The notes beneath the pieces are model-generated. The model saw nothing but the letters and a program-made list of their open reading frames with translations, searched no databases and was not told where the DNA came from. A program made the translations under genes and the position numbers. From the NCBI RefSeq assembly GCF_000330505.1, contig NW_004443648.1, positions 982,597-1,046,596 on the forward strand: a DNA stretch of 64,000 bases, written 5' to 3'. Positions 1 through 12,139 of the stretch are shown in pieces; the stretch's first letter is position 1; each line of letters starts with the position of its first letter. This stretch comes from Entamoeba invadens IP1 (Eukaryota > Evosea > Mastigamoebida > Endamoebidae).

Positions 1-1
1 G

Positions 2-433
2 AATGTATATATCAAAGACAACATCACCGTCTGTCTTGAAATGAACGAGTTTTGTTCCGAAGGGATCAGTGCGGATCAAAAGATCGATATCATCTACGTA
101 GTGAATGGTATCAATGAAGACCAAGAAATCGTCATTTTGGACGGAGGAAGTACTCCGAGTTTCATCGACTCTGAGAACAAAAAGGTGTGCAATACAGTGA
201 ACAAACCGGGGTCCGTCTATCCAGTTATTACTCAAATAGAAGACCCTCCCGTCGTAGAAAAGGGGAAAGCTAAGAATGGTGTTATTATAGGGATAGTAGT
301 ATCTGTTATAGTGTGTGTTATTATAGCCGTGTTGATCATTTTAAGTGTTGTTGGTGTTCAGACACTTATGAAGAGAAGAAGAATGAAAATCATCAATGAA
401 GCGTTCCAAGACGATTCAATTTCCGATATTTGA
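2..433 (+). CDS. C-terminal part of a type I membrane protein (5' end outside window)
   Basis: The frame is open from the window edge, so the start lies upstream. The visible 144 residues contain an extracellular-looking segment with an Asn-Ile-Thr glycosylation site near the edge and several cysteines. A Gly-Lys-rich stalk follows, then one long hydrophobic segment rich in Val and Ile (about bases 281-358). A basic stop-transfer cluster (KRRR) and a short acidic cytoplasmic tail end the protein. That topology is type I: ectodomain outside, about 20 residues inside. The visible part does not identify a family. Surface proteins of this layout are common in Entamoeba, but that is only context. 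The downstream capping-enzyme gene is on the same strand 120 bases later. Confidence 0.75.
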   Translation, partial: NVYIKDNITVCLEMNEFCSEGISADQKIDIIYVVNGINEDQEIVILDGGSTPSFIDSENKKVCNTVNKPGSVYPVITQIEDPPVVEKGKAKNGVIIGIVVSVIVCVIIAVLIILSVVGVQTLMKRRRMKIINEAFQDDSISDI

Positions 434-553
434 GAAACTTGTGTGTTTTCTTTTGGGTTCAATTAAATAACAAAAATTAACAATTGTGTTATTGAGTTTT
501 TGTTATAAATTATTAAAAGAATAAAAGAACTAAAAAATTTAATAGGAAAATTA

Positions 554-2431
554 ATGAGGAAGAAGACTGTGTACGATGTTGAAAATTCTATAAGACAGTA
601 CGAAGAGTTTTTACGCCAAATTACTCTGAGGAGCGATTACAACACAGAAGTCGAGACAAGATTTGGGACGATCGAAAATGGCCGTTTCATATCAGGCATA
701 AAACAAGAGGAGTTTCATTCGATCTTGGGGTTTGCGAATCGTTCTGAAACACTGAAACAGACAGAGACGAATACGACGGAACACATCTTCAAAAATGAAA
801 GAAACGACACAGTAAGAGTTGTTGATGCGATTGAAAATGGCGAAAAGGTGCGATACGTCGAAGTCAAAGAGTCACTGAGGAAGGAAGAGATAGTACTTGG
901 AAGACATGAATACGGTCTTAGAGTTGCGTTATCAAGAGAAACACAAGAAGCATATAACAGCGATACTGTGTATGGGAAAGAGCGAATGACACGACAGAAA
1001 CATAGATACACGTTTTACTTCGAGGACTTTTTCCATGTTGATTTTACTGATGTTGTTCAACATTCATTTGAAGACGACAAGAAGACTCGATCGTATGAAG
1101 TTGAGTTTGAATTTGATTCCAACGTCATTGCAGACTATTTGGGTGATGAGAGCAAACCAAGACTCCGCGAAAAGATCACGAAGTACATGGGATACATCAA
1201 CAACTTCCGCGACTTGATCAAGAAGTCCCATGGAAACTACTTCAAAGACCTTGAAATGAACAAAGAGTATAGTTTGGGGTTTGCACTGTCGCGATTTGTG
1301 TGCGACTCGATCACCGGGACTGAGGGACAGTCTAACAATTTTCCGGGTGCGATGCCCGTCAATTTTGGAAGGACATCCTTTGAAATTATTCAGAAAAGTC
1401 CGTACATTGTCTCCGAGAAAACAGATGGTGTCAGGCATTTTGTATTAGTGACAGAGAAAGAAGTCTATTTGGTCACCAGAAAGATGGAGTTTTATAAAGT
1501 CAACTTCCCCGAGTTTGTTGAGATCTCTGGGAAGCATGGTGTTTCATTATTTGATGGCGAGATTGTGAGAAACATCAATACTTTTCGACCAGTTTTGATG
1601 CTGTTTGATGCGATGATAGTCGACGGGTATAACATCACCAAACAGATCTACAGCGAAAGGATCAAGAAAATTGAAGAAGTGGTTCAGAGGTACAATGAGT
1701 TGATACAAGAGGATGATGTGCAGAGTGAGAGTGGACTATCGAGTGAGAAGAAGGTGCCTACTACGGAGAGAGTGTTTGATATCATTGTGAAGACGTTCTT
1801 TAAAAAGGAGGATATCAAGAAGATCTTTGAAATGATCTGCTTTAATGACCAAATTGATAGTTATGTCATTCAAGACGAGTTGAGATGCCATAGGTCTGAT
1901 GGTATCATTTTTGCACCAGATATCCCATATCAACCGTTTGCAAATCCTGGGTTGTTTAAATGGAAATATATGACACATTGGACGATCGATTATGGCATCA
2001 AAGAGTACGGATATTATGGAGATAATCGAGAGATGTTGTTCACGGTCGACAGACAAAGAGATATCATAATGAGAGAGTTGAACTTTTCAAATGCGGACTT
2101 GGACGCATTTGACGAAGACAAAGAGAAGTATGGGTGGAATACGAGCGGAGTTGTGGAAACGTCGTTTGATGTGTGGACGGGGAGATGGAAATATTTGATA
2201 TATCGGTATGATAAGCCAAAGCCGAATCATATTAGTGTGTGTGTTGATACATTAGAAGCAATGGCTTGTAATATATCCCAAGAGGAACTTATTTACCGAT
2301 GTTCGGTACCACTTGGAGAGGACAGATGGACCCAATTGTATTTCAACGAGCTTAAAAAGCAAGTTGAAGCGTTCCCAGAAAAGATGAGACAAAGGTTAGA
2401 AATGAAATCAAAACAAATGGAAGTCGAATGA
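554..2431 (+). CDS. Bifunctional mRNA capping enzyme: tunnel-type RNA triphosphatase fused to guanylyltransferase
   Basis: 625 aa. It should remove the gamma phosphate of nascent mRNA and then add GMP in the nucleus. The N-terminal half has the three metal/phosphate motifs of the Cet1-like triphosphate tunnel family: EVETRFG (about 32-38), RQKHRYTFYF (147-156) and YEVEFEFD (181-188). The C-terminal half has the complete covalent nucleotidyltransferase series: KTDGVR with Lys289 as the GMP-accepting lysine, FDGEIV (333-338), LFDAMIVDG (350-358), RSDGIIFAP (447-455), FKWKY (468-472) and RYDKPKPN (551-558). No methyltransferase domain follows. Fungi encode the first two activities separately and animals use a cysteine phosphatase, so this tunnel-enzyme/guanylyltransferase fusion resembles the poxvirus and giant-virus order. 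The product assignment is firm; the evolutionary reading is inference. Confidence 0.93.
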   Translation: MRKKTVYDVENSIRQYEEFLRQITLRSDYNTEVETRFGTIENGRFISGIKQEEFHSILGFANRSETLKQTETNTTEHIFKNERNDTVRVVDAIENGEKVRYVEVKESLRKEEIVLGRHEYGLRVALSRETQEAYNSDTVYGKERMTRQKHRYTFYFEDFFHVDFTDVVQHSFEDDKKTRSYEVEFEFDSNVIADYLGDESKPRLREKITKYMGYINNFRDLIKKSHGNYFKDLEMNKEYSLGFALSRFVCDSITGTEGQSNNFPGAMPVNFGRTSFEIIQKSPYIVSEKTDGVRHFVLVTEKEVYLVTRKMEFYKVNFPEFVEISGKHGVSLFDGEIVRNINTFRPVLMLFDAMIVDGYNITKQIYSERIKKIEEVVQRYNELIQEDDVQSESGLSSEKKVPTTERVFDIIVKTFFKKEDIKKIFEMICFNDQIDSYVIQDELRCHRSDGIIFAPDIPYQPFANPGLFKWKYMTHWTIDYGIKEYGYYGDNREMLFTVDRQRDIIMRELNFSNADLDAFDEDKEKYGWNTSGVVETSFDVWTGRWKYLIYRYDKPKPNHISVCVDTLEAMACNISQEELIYRCSVPLGEDRWTQLYFNELKKQVEAFPEKMRQRLEMKSKQMEVE

Positions 2432-2541
2432 ATTGTGAATGTCAAGTGAAGGTAGGGTATAATTCTGTTATTCATTTTATTAAAGTTAGTAGTATATATA
2501 TTATAATTTATACTATTCATAACGCAAACAATGGTTTTGAT

Positions 2542-4033
2542 TTATTTCTTCTTTCCTTTGGAAGCTTTGGGTGTCACTTTCTTTGTTACTTTCGTAATAA
2601 TTTTCTTTGGAGCTTTCTTTACAATTTTCTTCACTTTATTGGCCACTTTGGCTTTGGTTTTTTTAATTGTCCCTTTGAGTTTATTCATCGTCTTTTTAAC
2701 ACTCTTTACAGTGCTTTTTACTTTACTGGCGGATTTTTTAATACTTTTGACACTCGACTTGACTTTATTTTTAATCGAAGTTTTGACGGTGCCTTTCACT
2801 TTACCAACAACCTTTTTTACTCCTTTGACAACTTTTTTTGCTTTGGTGGAAGCCTTCTTGGCTGAAGCACCAACTCTGGCGGTAGTTTTGTTGATGGACG
2901 TTTTCAAAGTGCCTTTGATCTTGTCTTTCACCTTCTTCTCGACCTTGTCCATCGCAAGTTTTGCAACACCCTTTCCAACTGCTTTCGCCGTCTGCTTTAT
3001 GCCATTTGCCGTGATCTTTTTCCCCACATTCTTCAGTCCAGTTTTAGCTGCCGATGCGATTTGTTTCGCACTTTTTCCTTTCAAGTTCTTGACGCCATTC
3101 TTGACGGTCGATAATTTCAACGCTTTGTCTCCACCAGCTATCTTTGACAAATTATCGTTATATGTGGTTTTGAAGCCTTTTGTGGTTTTCTTTATGTCAC
3201 CTAACGTGTTCTTCATCTTTTTTTTCACATTAAACGCTTCTTTAAATTTGCTCTTTGCAGTCGACTTCAAATTGGCAGATGAAAGATCAAGCTTCTGTCC
3301 AGTTAGTACTTTCTTACCAGCACCAACAGCAGCATCTGCTACGACACCAACAGCTTTGTCTATTGCCCAGTTCTTTGCGTTATTCAAAGCAGTCTTCCCA
3401 CCTTGTTTCAACCCTTCCTTAACCCCACCTTTTTGATACCCTTTTGAAAAGTCGGTCGCAACATCCACCGTTTTCTTCGCTACAGAAGCAACTGTTTTCA
3501 CTGCTTTCGCTCCAGTTTCAATGGTTTTAGAAGCTGCTGCAATGGGTGCTTTTTGTTAAATGTGTTATAATAATAATAATATTTATTATATAAATAATTA
3601 TAATAATTATAATAATATTTATTATATTAATAATTATAATAATTAAGTTATAAAACAAACCAGCAACAGCATTAACACCAGGTATGACAGAAGCAACAGT
3701 AGCTACTTTATTCACAACACCGGCCACTTTGGCAACAGTCCCAGCCACATTAGCTACCTTGTCAAGACCACTTGATATCTTCTCACCATTCTTCGCCATC
3801 CAATCGGTCGACTTCTCTACCACGTTGTGAATACTACTCTTTGCTTTGTCTAACCAACCGTCATCAAGCAAAAAGTCTGACTCGTTGCCTTCGAAGACTT
3901 CGAGAAAGTTGTCCAAATCAGTTTCCCCAAAGATGTCATCTTGGGAGAAAAAGTCGAGGTCAAAATCAAATTTCAACGATGAGGACGAAACGCAACAGAT
4001 CAGAACGCAGAAAAGGAAAATTCCGTATTTCAT
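2542..4033 (-). CDS. Secreted protein with acidic N-terminus and very lysine/alanine-rich C-terminus (spliced)
   Basis: Two exons, 4033-3661 and 3548-2542, are joined across a 112-nt AT-rich intron that starts GTTTGTT and ends AAAAAG. The junction is in phase and gives 459 aa. The start has a clear signal peptide (MKYGIFLFCVLICCVSSSS). An acidic stretch rich in Asp, Glu and Phe follows (about residues 21-58), then an amphipathic Ala/Val-rich segment. More than 250 residues of Lys/Ala/Val/Thr low complexity end in SKGKKK. The composition is like linker histone H1, but the signal peptide points to the secretory pathway. No enzymatic domain or chitin-binding cysteines are visible. An acidic leader before a polycationic body recalls precursors whose pro-part neutralises a cationic mature part; that is inference. 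It is convergent with the capping-enzyme gene, 110 bases apart. Confidence 0.78.
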
Positions 4034-4971
4034 TAATATAATATGATTTGGAGATCATTAGGAAAATGTTTACCATTCTTCAAACTTGTTGAACCACAGC
4101 TATCTGTCGGAGTTATTTAATGGAACTCAATTGCAAAAAAAATTATTCTGGTTAATTTATGTATTATATTCGATAGTTTATTGTTAATTGTGCAGCAAAG
4201 TGATTAAATATGCCTTTTGATAACAAAAAAAGTGGGGTTTTTAGTTTTGTTATTTATTTGGAAGTTTTTAGAACATTATTATTATCATCAACACAAAAAT
4301 AGAAAATCATATTGTTTTTTTTGGTAATTTTTATAGTTAATTGAAAGAGAAAGTGGTAAAGACAAAAAAAAATGTTACTAGTTGAATTAATGTAAAATTT
4401 ATTAAAATAAACTATCAAACTCTTTTTTAAAAAATAAATAATTGTTAATATTTGAGTGATTATAATTCCAAAGATTTCTATAATAAGATAAAGCCCCGAT
4501 ACTTTGTTTCAAAAATTAGCTTTTTTATTATGGATTTTAGTTTTCTCAACCAAAAAGATGTTCGTATCGTATTTAGTAGTAGTTTCCAAAATATTAAATT
4601 AATCAAAAACTTTTCAAAAATCACAAATTGTTGATTTAGTAACTATACTAAAATTATAATATTATTATTCTATATTATAATAATTAAAATACTAGTATGT
4701 ATTATAATTTATATTATTTTTTTTCAAACAATAATGGTATTTATATTAGTAAATATTAATTAAATTTAATTAAAAAAAAACAAATATAATAGTAAAGTTC
4801 TTATTATTAGTAGTTAGTATTTATTGTAAATTAAATAAGTTACAATTATTTAAATAGACATTTTAATGTATTAATAAATATGATAATAATTACTATAGTA
4901 TATGATACAAAACATAAGAATAAAAAACAAATCAATGAGAATGTACAAATGTCTGGTTATGTAATTATGGT
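4034..4971. other. AT-rich intergenic spacer
   Basis: Poly-A, poly-T and ATT/TAA-rich sequence between the 5' end of the secreted-protein gene and the 3' end of the next minus-strand gene. A 60-codon open frame at 4452-4634 lacks coding-like composition. I see no RNA gene or repeat here. Confidence 0.6.
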
Positions 4972-5550
4972 TTAAAATTTCAACTCACCCCTTCGAAGGA
5001 AGCAGTTATTTGCTGTGTCTTTTGACACTTCGAACAAATGTTCTGACATCCCAATTCCGATATTAATAACTTCTTTTTTTCCACAGAGATAGACTCCATC
5101 TTTCCATACTCTTTCTATCTGTTCTGTTTTATAATTTCGTTTTCCTTTTGCTACCCTTTTGCACTCAAAGAAATAGCCGAGTTCTAAGCATATATCCATT
5201 AACAGGCAACTCATGAAGTAAGTCTTTTTATTGAGGTATTTTCGAAAAGCTTTCTTTTGATCCAGTCCTTCAATAATATCCTTATTATAGTCTACTTTAC
5301 AACAACTCTTCACGAATTCCCCAATGTCAAGTTTCTCGTTTTGAAAAGTCAACGTTTTGATGGAAAAGAGTTGGTGGGTCAGCCGCGCTTTCTTTCGAGG
5401 CTTCTTAAACTCGACCACTGAATGTTGATTGATCAAATACACAAGAAAGCCTTGAAGGATGGCTTTTTCTTCTCTCTTCTGTCGACTCTCGAGAGCGTGT
5501 TGCTGCCTTTTGTCGACAGGTCTGACCACGTTTCTTTTGGTCTGCTGCAT
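4972..5550 (-). CDS. Lineage-specific protein, paralogue of the gene at 19763-20329
   Basis: 192 aa from the ATG at 5550. The open frame extends upstream to about 5805, but a GAAC box and a TTTAAA box lie just before 5550, which favours this start. No known domain is recognised. It aligns over its whole length with the 188-aa product at 19763-20329. The clearest shared block is a hydrophobic helix running into GYFFECK / GYFVECE, then a basic stretch, then a Val-Trp (or Ile-Tyr) pair and an Asp-Gly or Glu-Gly turn. Both have a basic N-terminal third (here KRNVVRPVDKRQQ). There is no signal peptide or membrane segment, so it is probably cytosolic or nuclear. A DNA- or RNA-binding role is possible from charge alone; I cannot assign one. 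Confidence 0.7.
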   Translation of the reverse strand: MQQTKRNVVRPVDKRQQHALESRQKREEKAILQGFLVYLINQHSVVEFKKPRKKARLTHQLFSIKTLTFQNEKLDIGEFVKSCCKVDYNKDIIEGLDQKKAFRKYLNKKTYFMSCLLMDICLELGYFFECKRVAKGKRNYKTEQIERVWKDGVYLCGKKEVINIGIGMSEHLFEVSKDTANNCFLRRGELKF

Positions 5551-5563
5551 ACCAATGACAATG

Positions 5564-5580
5564 AGTTCATTCACTTTAAA
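5564..5580 (-). promoter_or_regulatory. Entamoeba core promoter words (GAAC element and TTTAAA box)
   Basis: Read on the minus strand, TTTAAA is followed by AATGAACT about 14 nt before the ATG at 5550. AATGAACT matches the published GAAC core element of Entamoeba histolytica, and TTTAAA is part of its TATA-like box. This supports the chosen start. Confidence 0.5.
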
Positions 5581-8500
5581 TGACAAATCCAAAGTGGTCG
5601 TTTTTGTTCTAAAAATGAATAATGGTACTGCTATCCTGATTCGTTGGTTAAAAAACGGCGCATTCCACTTGGAAATATATAAATATATATTGTTTGAAAA
5701 AATTCTGTTTTGTAGATTGTGATAGGGGTTTCTCGTACAAAGTTGGACTCTATGAACAATTGCATATCTGGTGCAATTGTGTATTTCATTGGCTAACTTA
5801 AACACACTTTTATTTAGTATAATTGATTAAGAAAAATAATTTCTCGATGTTGGGCGAAAGTCCAAGTCCAAAAACAACTCATCTTGTTTGTTTTTTCTGA
5901 TGTTTGCAGAAGCTCTTCACACGTTATTTTAGGCTTGACAGTTGAAAAGTTTTGACCCTAGCAAAACTGCATATTGTTAACCAATTAATTGTTTTGTTAC
6001 TGATTAATAACAATATTTATATTGTAAATAGTGTTTGTTTTTTATTGGAGCGTTTTGCTGCATCATTGTGCATTTTGAAAGTTTCATTGGAATTTAACTC
6101 CGCATATGGAAAAACAAATAAATAGAAAATCGTGGATAAACAAAACCAAAGCAATTTAAATATTTTTTTTTTCTTATTTGTTTTCTCATAGAAAAATATT
6201 TATCAATATTATTAAATATGTTTTCTTATTCAACTAATAAATATTTATTATAACAACAGAATTCGAGTCATTTTAAATGATTATTGATTATACTCTCAAG
6301 TGTCGGCAAATTCTTTTATTTAAAACCATGAAATGTTACCAAATGTCTTTATTTTGCTTATTAAAAAAGAACAAAGACACTTTAGAATGTTTAATTCGAC
6401 TATTGTAAGTCTTCAAGTTTATTATTGACATTATATTAAGATTCAAATTTATTTGATATGTTTTAATCTCTTCATGTGAATTTTAGTTTCGAGGAAATGT
6501 AATATAAATTCTATACCATCCAAAACGATTATAAAACATTTTTGTTCAGTTTTATTTGGATAAATCTTATGATAAATTATAAAAGCTGTTCAATCAAATT
6601 GTTAACTCCATTGATAATTAAAGAACAAAAAATTTTCAGAATTTAACAATTTAAGCTCAAAAACGATCAGAATTTTGGTTTTCTCAACATTCAAACCAAA
6701 ACCCAATAATTTAAATCTTCTTTTAACCGTTTATTTGTAACCCGGGATAACAAGGTCCACAAAGAGGAACACTTAATTATTATGTTGTTTTTTTCAAATT
6801 AGAAGTTTTGCTCACTCCTATTTTAAGTAAATTTAATTAATCTAAAATTGGATAATCAAGTTTTATAAATATTAATTTGACCGGTATTTTTAAGACCTCA
6901 TAATAAATAAATGAAACATATTAAAACTATTAAACTTTATTCTTTGCTTAATTGGTCTGTTAGTCGAACCCAATAATGTTATTTTAAATTATAAAAATGT
7001 TTATTTAAATTTATTATCCAATATGAATCTGTTTTTTTCAAAGTGCACAACAGAAAAAATATATATAACATTCAATTAGTGAACATAAAAACGAACCAAA
7101 GGCTCAAGTTGAAATGAAGATAAAAGACATAATATTTAACTTCGGTTTATATACACAATGAGTAGTATTAATTAAAAAAGTGACTCAAAAATTTACTTTT
7201 GGTGATTCAATTAATTAAAAAAATATAAGAATCAACGAGGTACTTACCATATTTTTTTTAATACCCCATGTTTTTCGTTCTAGCTTGAAAAATTTTATAA
7301 ATATTTTGTCTTACTATTATCGCAATTGTTTTATAAATAAGATTCTAAACAAACTTTATGAAACTGTAGGTAGCGATTTAACATCATTATTTTACACAAT
7401 AATTGCATGGCTTATTATTAACAACTTTTTTATACAATTTAATTGTTGTTTTTATTGGTATTATTTTAATACCAGCTTTAGTCTTTATCATTATTTGAAT
7501 GCAAACATTGTTATGTTTGGAATAATTCACATTTTGTTGTTTGTAAATTTGAAGAGACTAAATTCTAAAGAGTAAAATTTGTTTTTAAAAATCTGAATCT
7601 GTGATGTACATGTAGATCACACAAGAGATTATAGATGTCTTCCAATGAGAAATTGTGACACCACAAATTCAAAAACGAACTAAAATGCAGACGTTGTAAA
7701 TACAACAATGGTTTGTACTTATATTTAAACTCAACTTTCTACATTGGAACGAAGATTGTTTTTGATTGTATGCAATATGAAAAAATATACTGTATTGTTT
7801 TACAACAATCAAAAAAGTATGTTATTTTAATTTATCGTCCGACACAAGAAATACAACAAGTTTTTAGAATGTAAATTATTTACAATTAGCAACAAAAGAT
7901 GGAGCAAACAAGAAACATTCATCTATTAACAATTTGAAATAACAATTATAAACAAGACGACAAACAATTCTAATAGAAAGCACAATGTCGACACCAAATC
8001 TTCATTTTGTTAATTTTATTCAAATTTACTTTGACAAAGACTAATTTGAAAAAAATAAAAAACTTGTTGTTATTATATATAATCGACAAAAAGATTATAT
8101 TTCACCACTGGAATATAATCATTTTATCTGAACCAGTGTTCAGATACCACTTCATTGTTTGTGTTTCAAAGCTTTCCAAAAATTGGTCTTATATTCAATT
8201 AGCAACAAGTTGTAAAATGTTAAATGTAATTCAATGAAGAGTTATAACGTAATTTAAAATGTAGTGTTGTCTTCTTCATCACAATAGAAAATTATTTAAT
8301 ACAAAAGAAAAGTTTCTCATTATTATCACTATCAAAACAATATAAGAAGAATATTTCGTGGTATTTTTATCAAAATTCAAATGATTAAAAAATTGATATG
8401 CAATTTGAATTAAGAATTTGGGTAAATAAATGAAATTTTTTTCGTATTATGGCGCTTCATAACCGGTTGAGGTACTTATAATGTATTTAAAATCCAAATA

Positions 8501-9242
8501 GTTAAATTATAATTATACATCCATTCTAATTTTTTTTAGTAAATCCCAACAATTTATAGTTTCTAAGATAATAAAACCACAACATTTCACTTTTTAATTT
8601 ACGCCGTCTTTTATATAAAAAATTAAACTACTTTTTGAAAAAGCAAACCATTGTTTCCTAATCTATGAATTGTGGGTGTTGTTATATAATGTAAAACAAA
8701 ATGTATATTTTTGATATGATTATTAAATAATTTTAAATATAATAAATAATAAGTGTTTTATGGTTATTATTACATTAACTTTTAATAAACGGGATTAGTA
8801 ATATAAGAAAGGTTTAAGAAAAAAATTCGTTACAACATATAAATCGAATTTCTATCCACTTTTTAGACAAAAATATAAACATAATTATCAGTACCAGATT
8901 ATAAATTAAAACCCTGCTTATTTATAATGGGCTGGCTTTACCCAAAGTCTTTTCAAAGGCACAAAATGGACAAAAATACCCTTTGACAAACTAACATGAT
9001 AATTTGCAAAACCACTCTATATTAGTCATTCTTAAACCATTTTTTTCTTTTTAAGTGACCTTAATTATTGCAAAATGTGTAAAATGTCGTTTTTCTGATG
9101 TTTAATCCACCCAAAAATGAAAAAGAAGTGTTGCAAAATAAAATCGGAGGTGATTGGTCAACGAAGAAAGTCTAAAAAGATAATTAAAAAGAGGATTATA
9201 CGTTGATAAACAAAGATCGCTACAATCTGATTAAATAGAACA
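5581..9242. other. Long AT-rich gene-free region
   Basis: About 3.6 kb dominated by A/T runs. The short open frames at 7285-7575 and 8007-8237 are Phe/Leu/Ile/Asn/Lys-rich, as expected from random AT-rich DNA. I recognise no tRNA, snRNA or transposon end. Confidence 0.55.
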
Positions 9243-12123
9243 ATGAGTGAACTTTCTTTCTCAACTACAGAAAAAATCCAACAACTTGAGACTCAGCAAA
9301 TTTACGTTTGTCTTTACTTATCATCTTCTTCTTATTCAACACACCGTTAGTGATATTTCGAATAACAAAAAGGCCTACAAAATGTTTGTTAACTACGTCA
9401 ACTCTGACAACCCTTTTGTTGACGATTTGCTCCACGACTTAAAAGATGGATTGGTTCTCGCGAAGTTTCTTCGAAACTTAAGTTGTAAAAACATTCCAAC
9501 TATCATCAGGAAGCCGACTAAAGATATCGAGAAGCTTCAAAACCTCTCTGAAATTATTCGTGTTGTCAAGGATGAAGGTGTTAAAACCTCTGCAGCCTCT
9601 GACGAAATTTTTAATGGGAATAAGAAAGCCATATTGTCGTTATTGTACCAATTGATGTATAAATTCCGTCTTGGAAGTTTGTTCTTTCGAGTGATTTAAT
9701 AATAAAAAAACTAATCAATAGATTGCTCTGTGAGGATGGTCGATTTCACGAAATGGGTGAAAGGAAGAATTGGCGTGAAAGACCCCGAATTTGATTTGAA
9801 ACAATCACTGGCCGATGGCATCATATTTGCGCAATTATTAAATTATTTGCAAAGTGGCGTTATTGATATATCCACATTAGAAGGAAGTAATACAGAAAAG
9901 GTACAGAAATGTATTGATGTTGCTTATGCGCGTCTGAATATACCAAAACTGATAATGGCGGATTATGTTGCACAAGGGACTGTTGATGACTACTGTCTTT
10001 ATGTCTATTTAACTTTCTTTATTATGAAAGATACACATTTTGAAGACAATGAAGTGATGAACGAAATTGCAAAGAACTTGAGAGAAAGAAAACTACAAGC
10101 GCGAACAACTTTACGAGCGCGAGTTGCTAACACCATTCAAAGAATGTTGGACTGTGTTAAAAATGTGAAGATCAAATACCCTAATATGGATGATGAAAAC
10201 ATCCCAGAAGAAGCTAAAGAACTCATCCCAATGGAAGAGAGTCTTCAGAAATTACTTAACGACTTCATGAATGTTAAAATGGATGAGAATAACGAAGAAA
10301 TGCTTTTTGATATTGTGAATGACCCAAACATGTTGATGTTAAAAGACTGGGAAGAGAAGGTCGGTAAGCAAGAAGAGTTAATTAAAAACTTGACGACGGG
10401 TCTTGAAAGAGGTAAACGGAGAAAAATGTTCCAATCGATGAAGGAAGTCAGTTCTGCAACGGACTTGACATCACCAATCGTGAAAGAGTTGGCAGAGAAA
10501 AAGAAGCAACTTGATGATAAAAATCGAGACATAGAAGTGTTAAAGAAAATGCGAATGACATCAGAAGAAGATAAGAAGAAGCTTGAAGAGGAAGTTAAAG
10601 AGCTTACCGTGAAGATTGAAGAGTTACACAAGAAAGTAGAAGCCTCAGAAGAGCTTCAAACTGAAATTGAAACTTTGAAGGAAAAAGTGAAAGACAAAGA
10701 AGCATTAGAAAAGCAATTAGAACTTATTACAAATGAAAGTGAATGTTTTAAAAGTAATTGCGAACAATTGAAAAGTGAAATTGAAAGAATGAAAAAAGAA
10801 CAAGAAGACGTCGAAACAACACATAAAACACAAATAGAAGAACTTAACTCTCAAAATGAACAGCAACAGAAAAGTATCGATGAGTTTAATAGTTTAATTC
10901 AACAACAAGAAAAAGAAAAGGAAACTATTGTTTCTAACCTTCAAGAAAAAGAAGCGATGATTAAAGAATTCGATTTGAAAATTCAGACTTTCGAGACGGA
11001 GTGCGAGAAAATGAAAACAACAAATGTGGAGTTAACAACACACAATGAAAAAATTCAAAGTGATTTCAATGAATTAACAAAGAAACACACTGAAGAAATA
11101 CAGAAATCGGAACAGCAAATAAATGAAAAGGAAAAACTCATTGAAGAACTAACAACGTCAAACAAGAGCAAAGAAGAACAAGTCGAAGAGCTTAAGACGA
11201 AGATGAAAGACTCGATGGGTACACAATGCGAAATTGTTCAAGAACTTGACAAAACGATACAAGACAACAAAGACTTACACAACCAAATTGAAGTACTTCG
11301 TTCTCAAGTCGACAATTTACTTCAACAAACTGAAGAAGAAAAGGAAAAAGGCAAAGCACAAGTCGAAGACAGTGAAAAGAAAATCCGTGACGTGTTAAAT
11401 ACTGTCAGTGAAAAGGACAAAGTGATTTCTGAATTACAAAAACAAATAGAAACACATCAAACAGACAAAAATGACATTCAAAAGCAACTCGAACAGTTGA
11501 AACTCGAGAACGACGCTTTCAAACTCCAAATTTTCACGTTGACACAAGAGAAGGAGAATGAGAGGAAAATGACAGAAGAGGCACAGGAACGCTTGAAGAA
11601 AGAAATGGACGACAAGCTTCGCGAATTGGAAGACTTAAAAGGACAAAGCAAATCAAAGGAAGAAGACTTCTCGCAACTCAAAATCATCATCGACGGTCTT
11701 TCAAAAAGTCTTGGCGAGAAGACGGCAGCTGTGAGTGAGTTGACAAATGAGAAGACTCGCATAGAAGAAGAGAAAATCAAGACCAAAATCGCTTGTTCTG
11801 ACTTAGCAAAACAGCACGAAGCCGATCAACTCACAATCCAAAAGATGACAAAGACCCTTGAGAAATTAGAGAACGATTACATCGAAGATAAGAAGTATTA
11901 CAGCACACTAGAAATGGGCTACAAAAACAAAGAACTGTTCTCTTTGGACAAAGAAGATGACAGACGTGTACTCTTCAACTCGTTAGCACTTGCAATCAAA
12001 ATTGTGATGCCAAAGCAAATAGTCCTTGATAACACAATGTTGTACGAGGAATGCCTCGCCGAGAAAGTTCCGTTGAAGGAATGGAACTTGTGGCTCGTTC
12101 GCAGACTCCACGGAGAAAAGTGA
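9243..12123 (+). CDS. Tandem calponin-homology actin-binding protein with long coiled coil (3 exons)
   Basis: Exons 9243-9305, 9373-9676 and 9722-12123 give 922 aa. Intron 2 (45 nt, GTTTGTT...TAG) joins in phase. Intron 1 begins GTTTGTC, and its in-phase acceptor is the AAG at 9372; the TAG further upstream would break the frame. CH1 (about residues 22-120) carries LKDGLVLAKFL. CH2 (about 125-235) begins DFTKWVKGRIG and carries SLADGIIFAQLLNYL. Together they form the usual two-CH actin-binding module. Residues about 330-830 are heptad-rich Glu/Lys/Gln coiled coil, followed by a short globular tail with several Trp near the end. It is expected to dimerise and crosslink or cap actin in the cortex. 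It lacks the EF hands of alpha-actinin and visible filamin repeats, so I do not give a named orthologue. Confidence 0.88.
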
Positions 12124-12139
12124 ATCACTCACAAACACG

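Noticed and set aside
2531..3436. Plus-strand 301-aa hydrophobic frame
   Set aside because: It is the antisense shadow of the Lys/Ala-rich minus-strand exon: AAG/AAA codons read backwards as Leu/Phe. The spliced secreted protein explains the region.
7285..8237. Two small plus-strand ORFs
   Set aside because: Phe/Ile/Asn/Lys composition expected from random AT-rich DNA; no promoter words and no domain.
9306..9350. 45-nt first intron ending at the TAG in the CH gene
   Set aside because: It would put a TGA immediately in frame. The AAG acceptor at 9372 keeps phase and leads straight into CH1.
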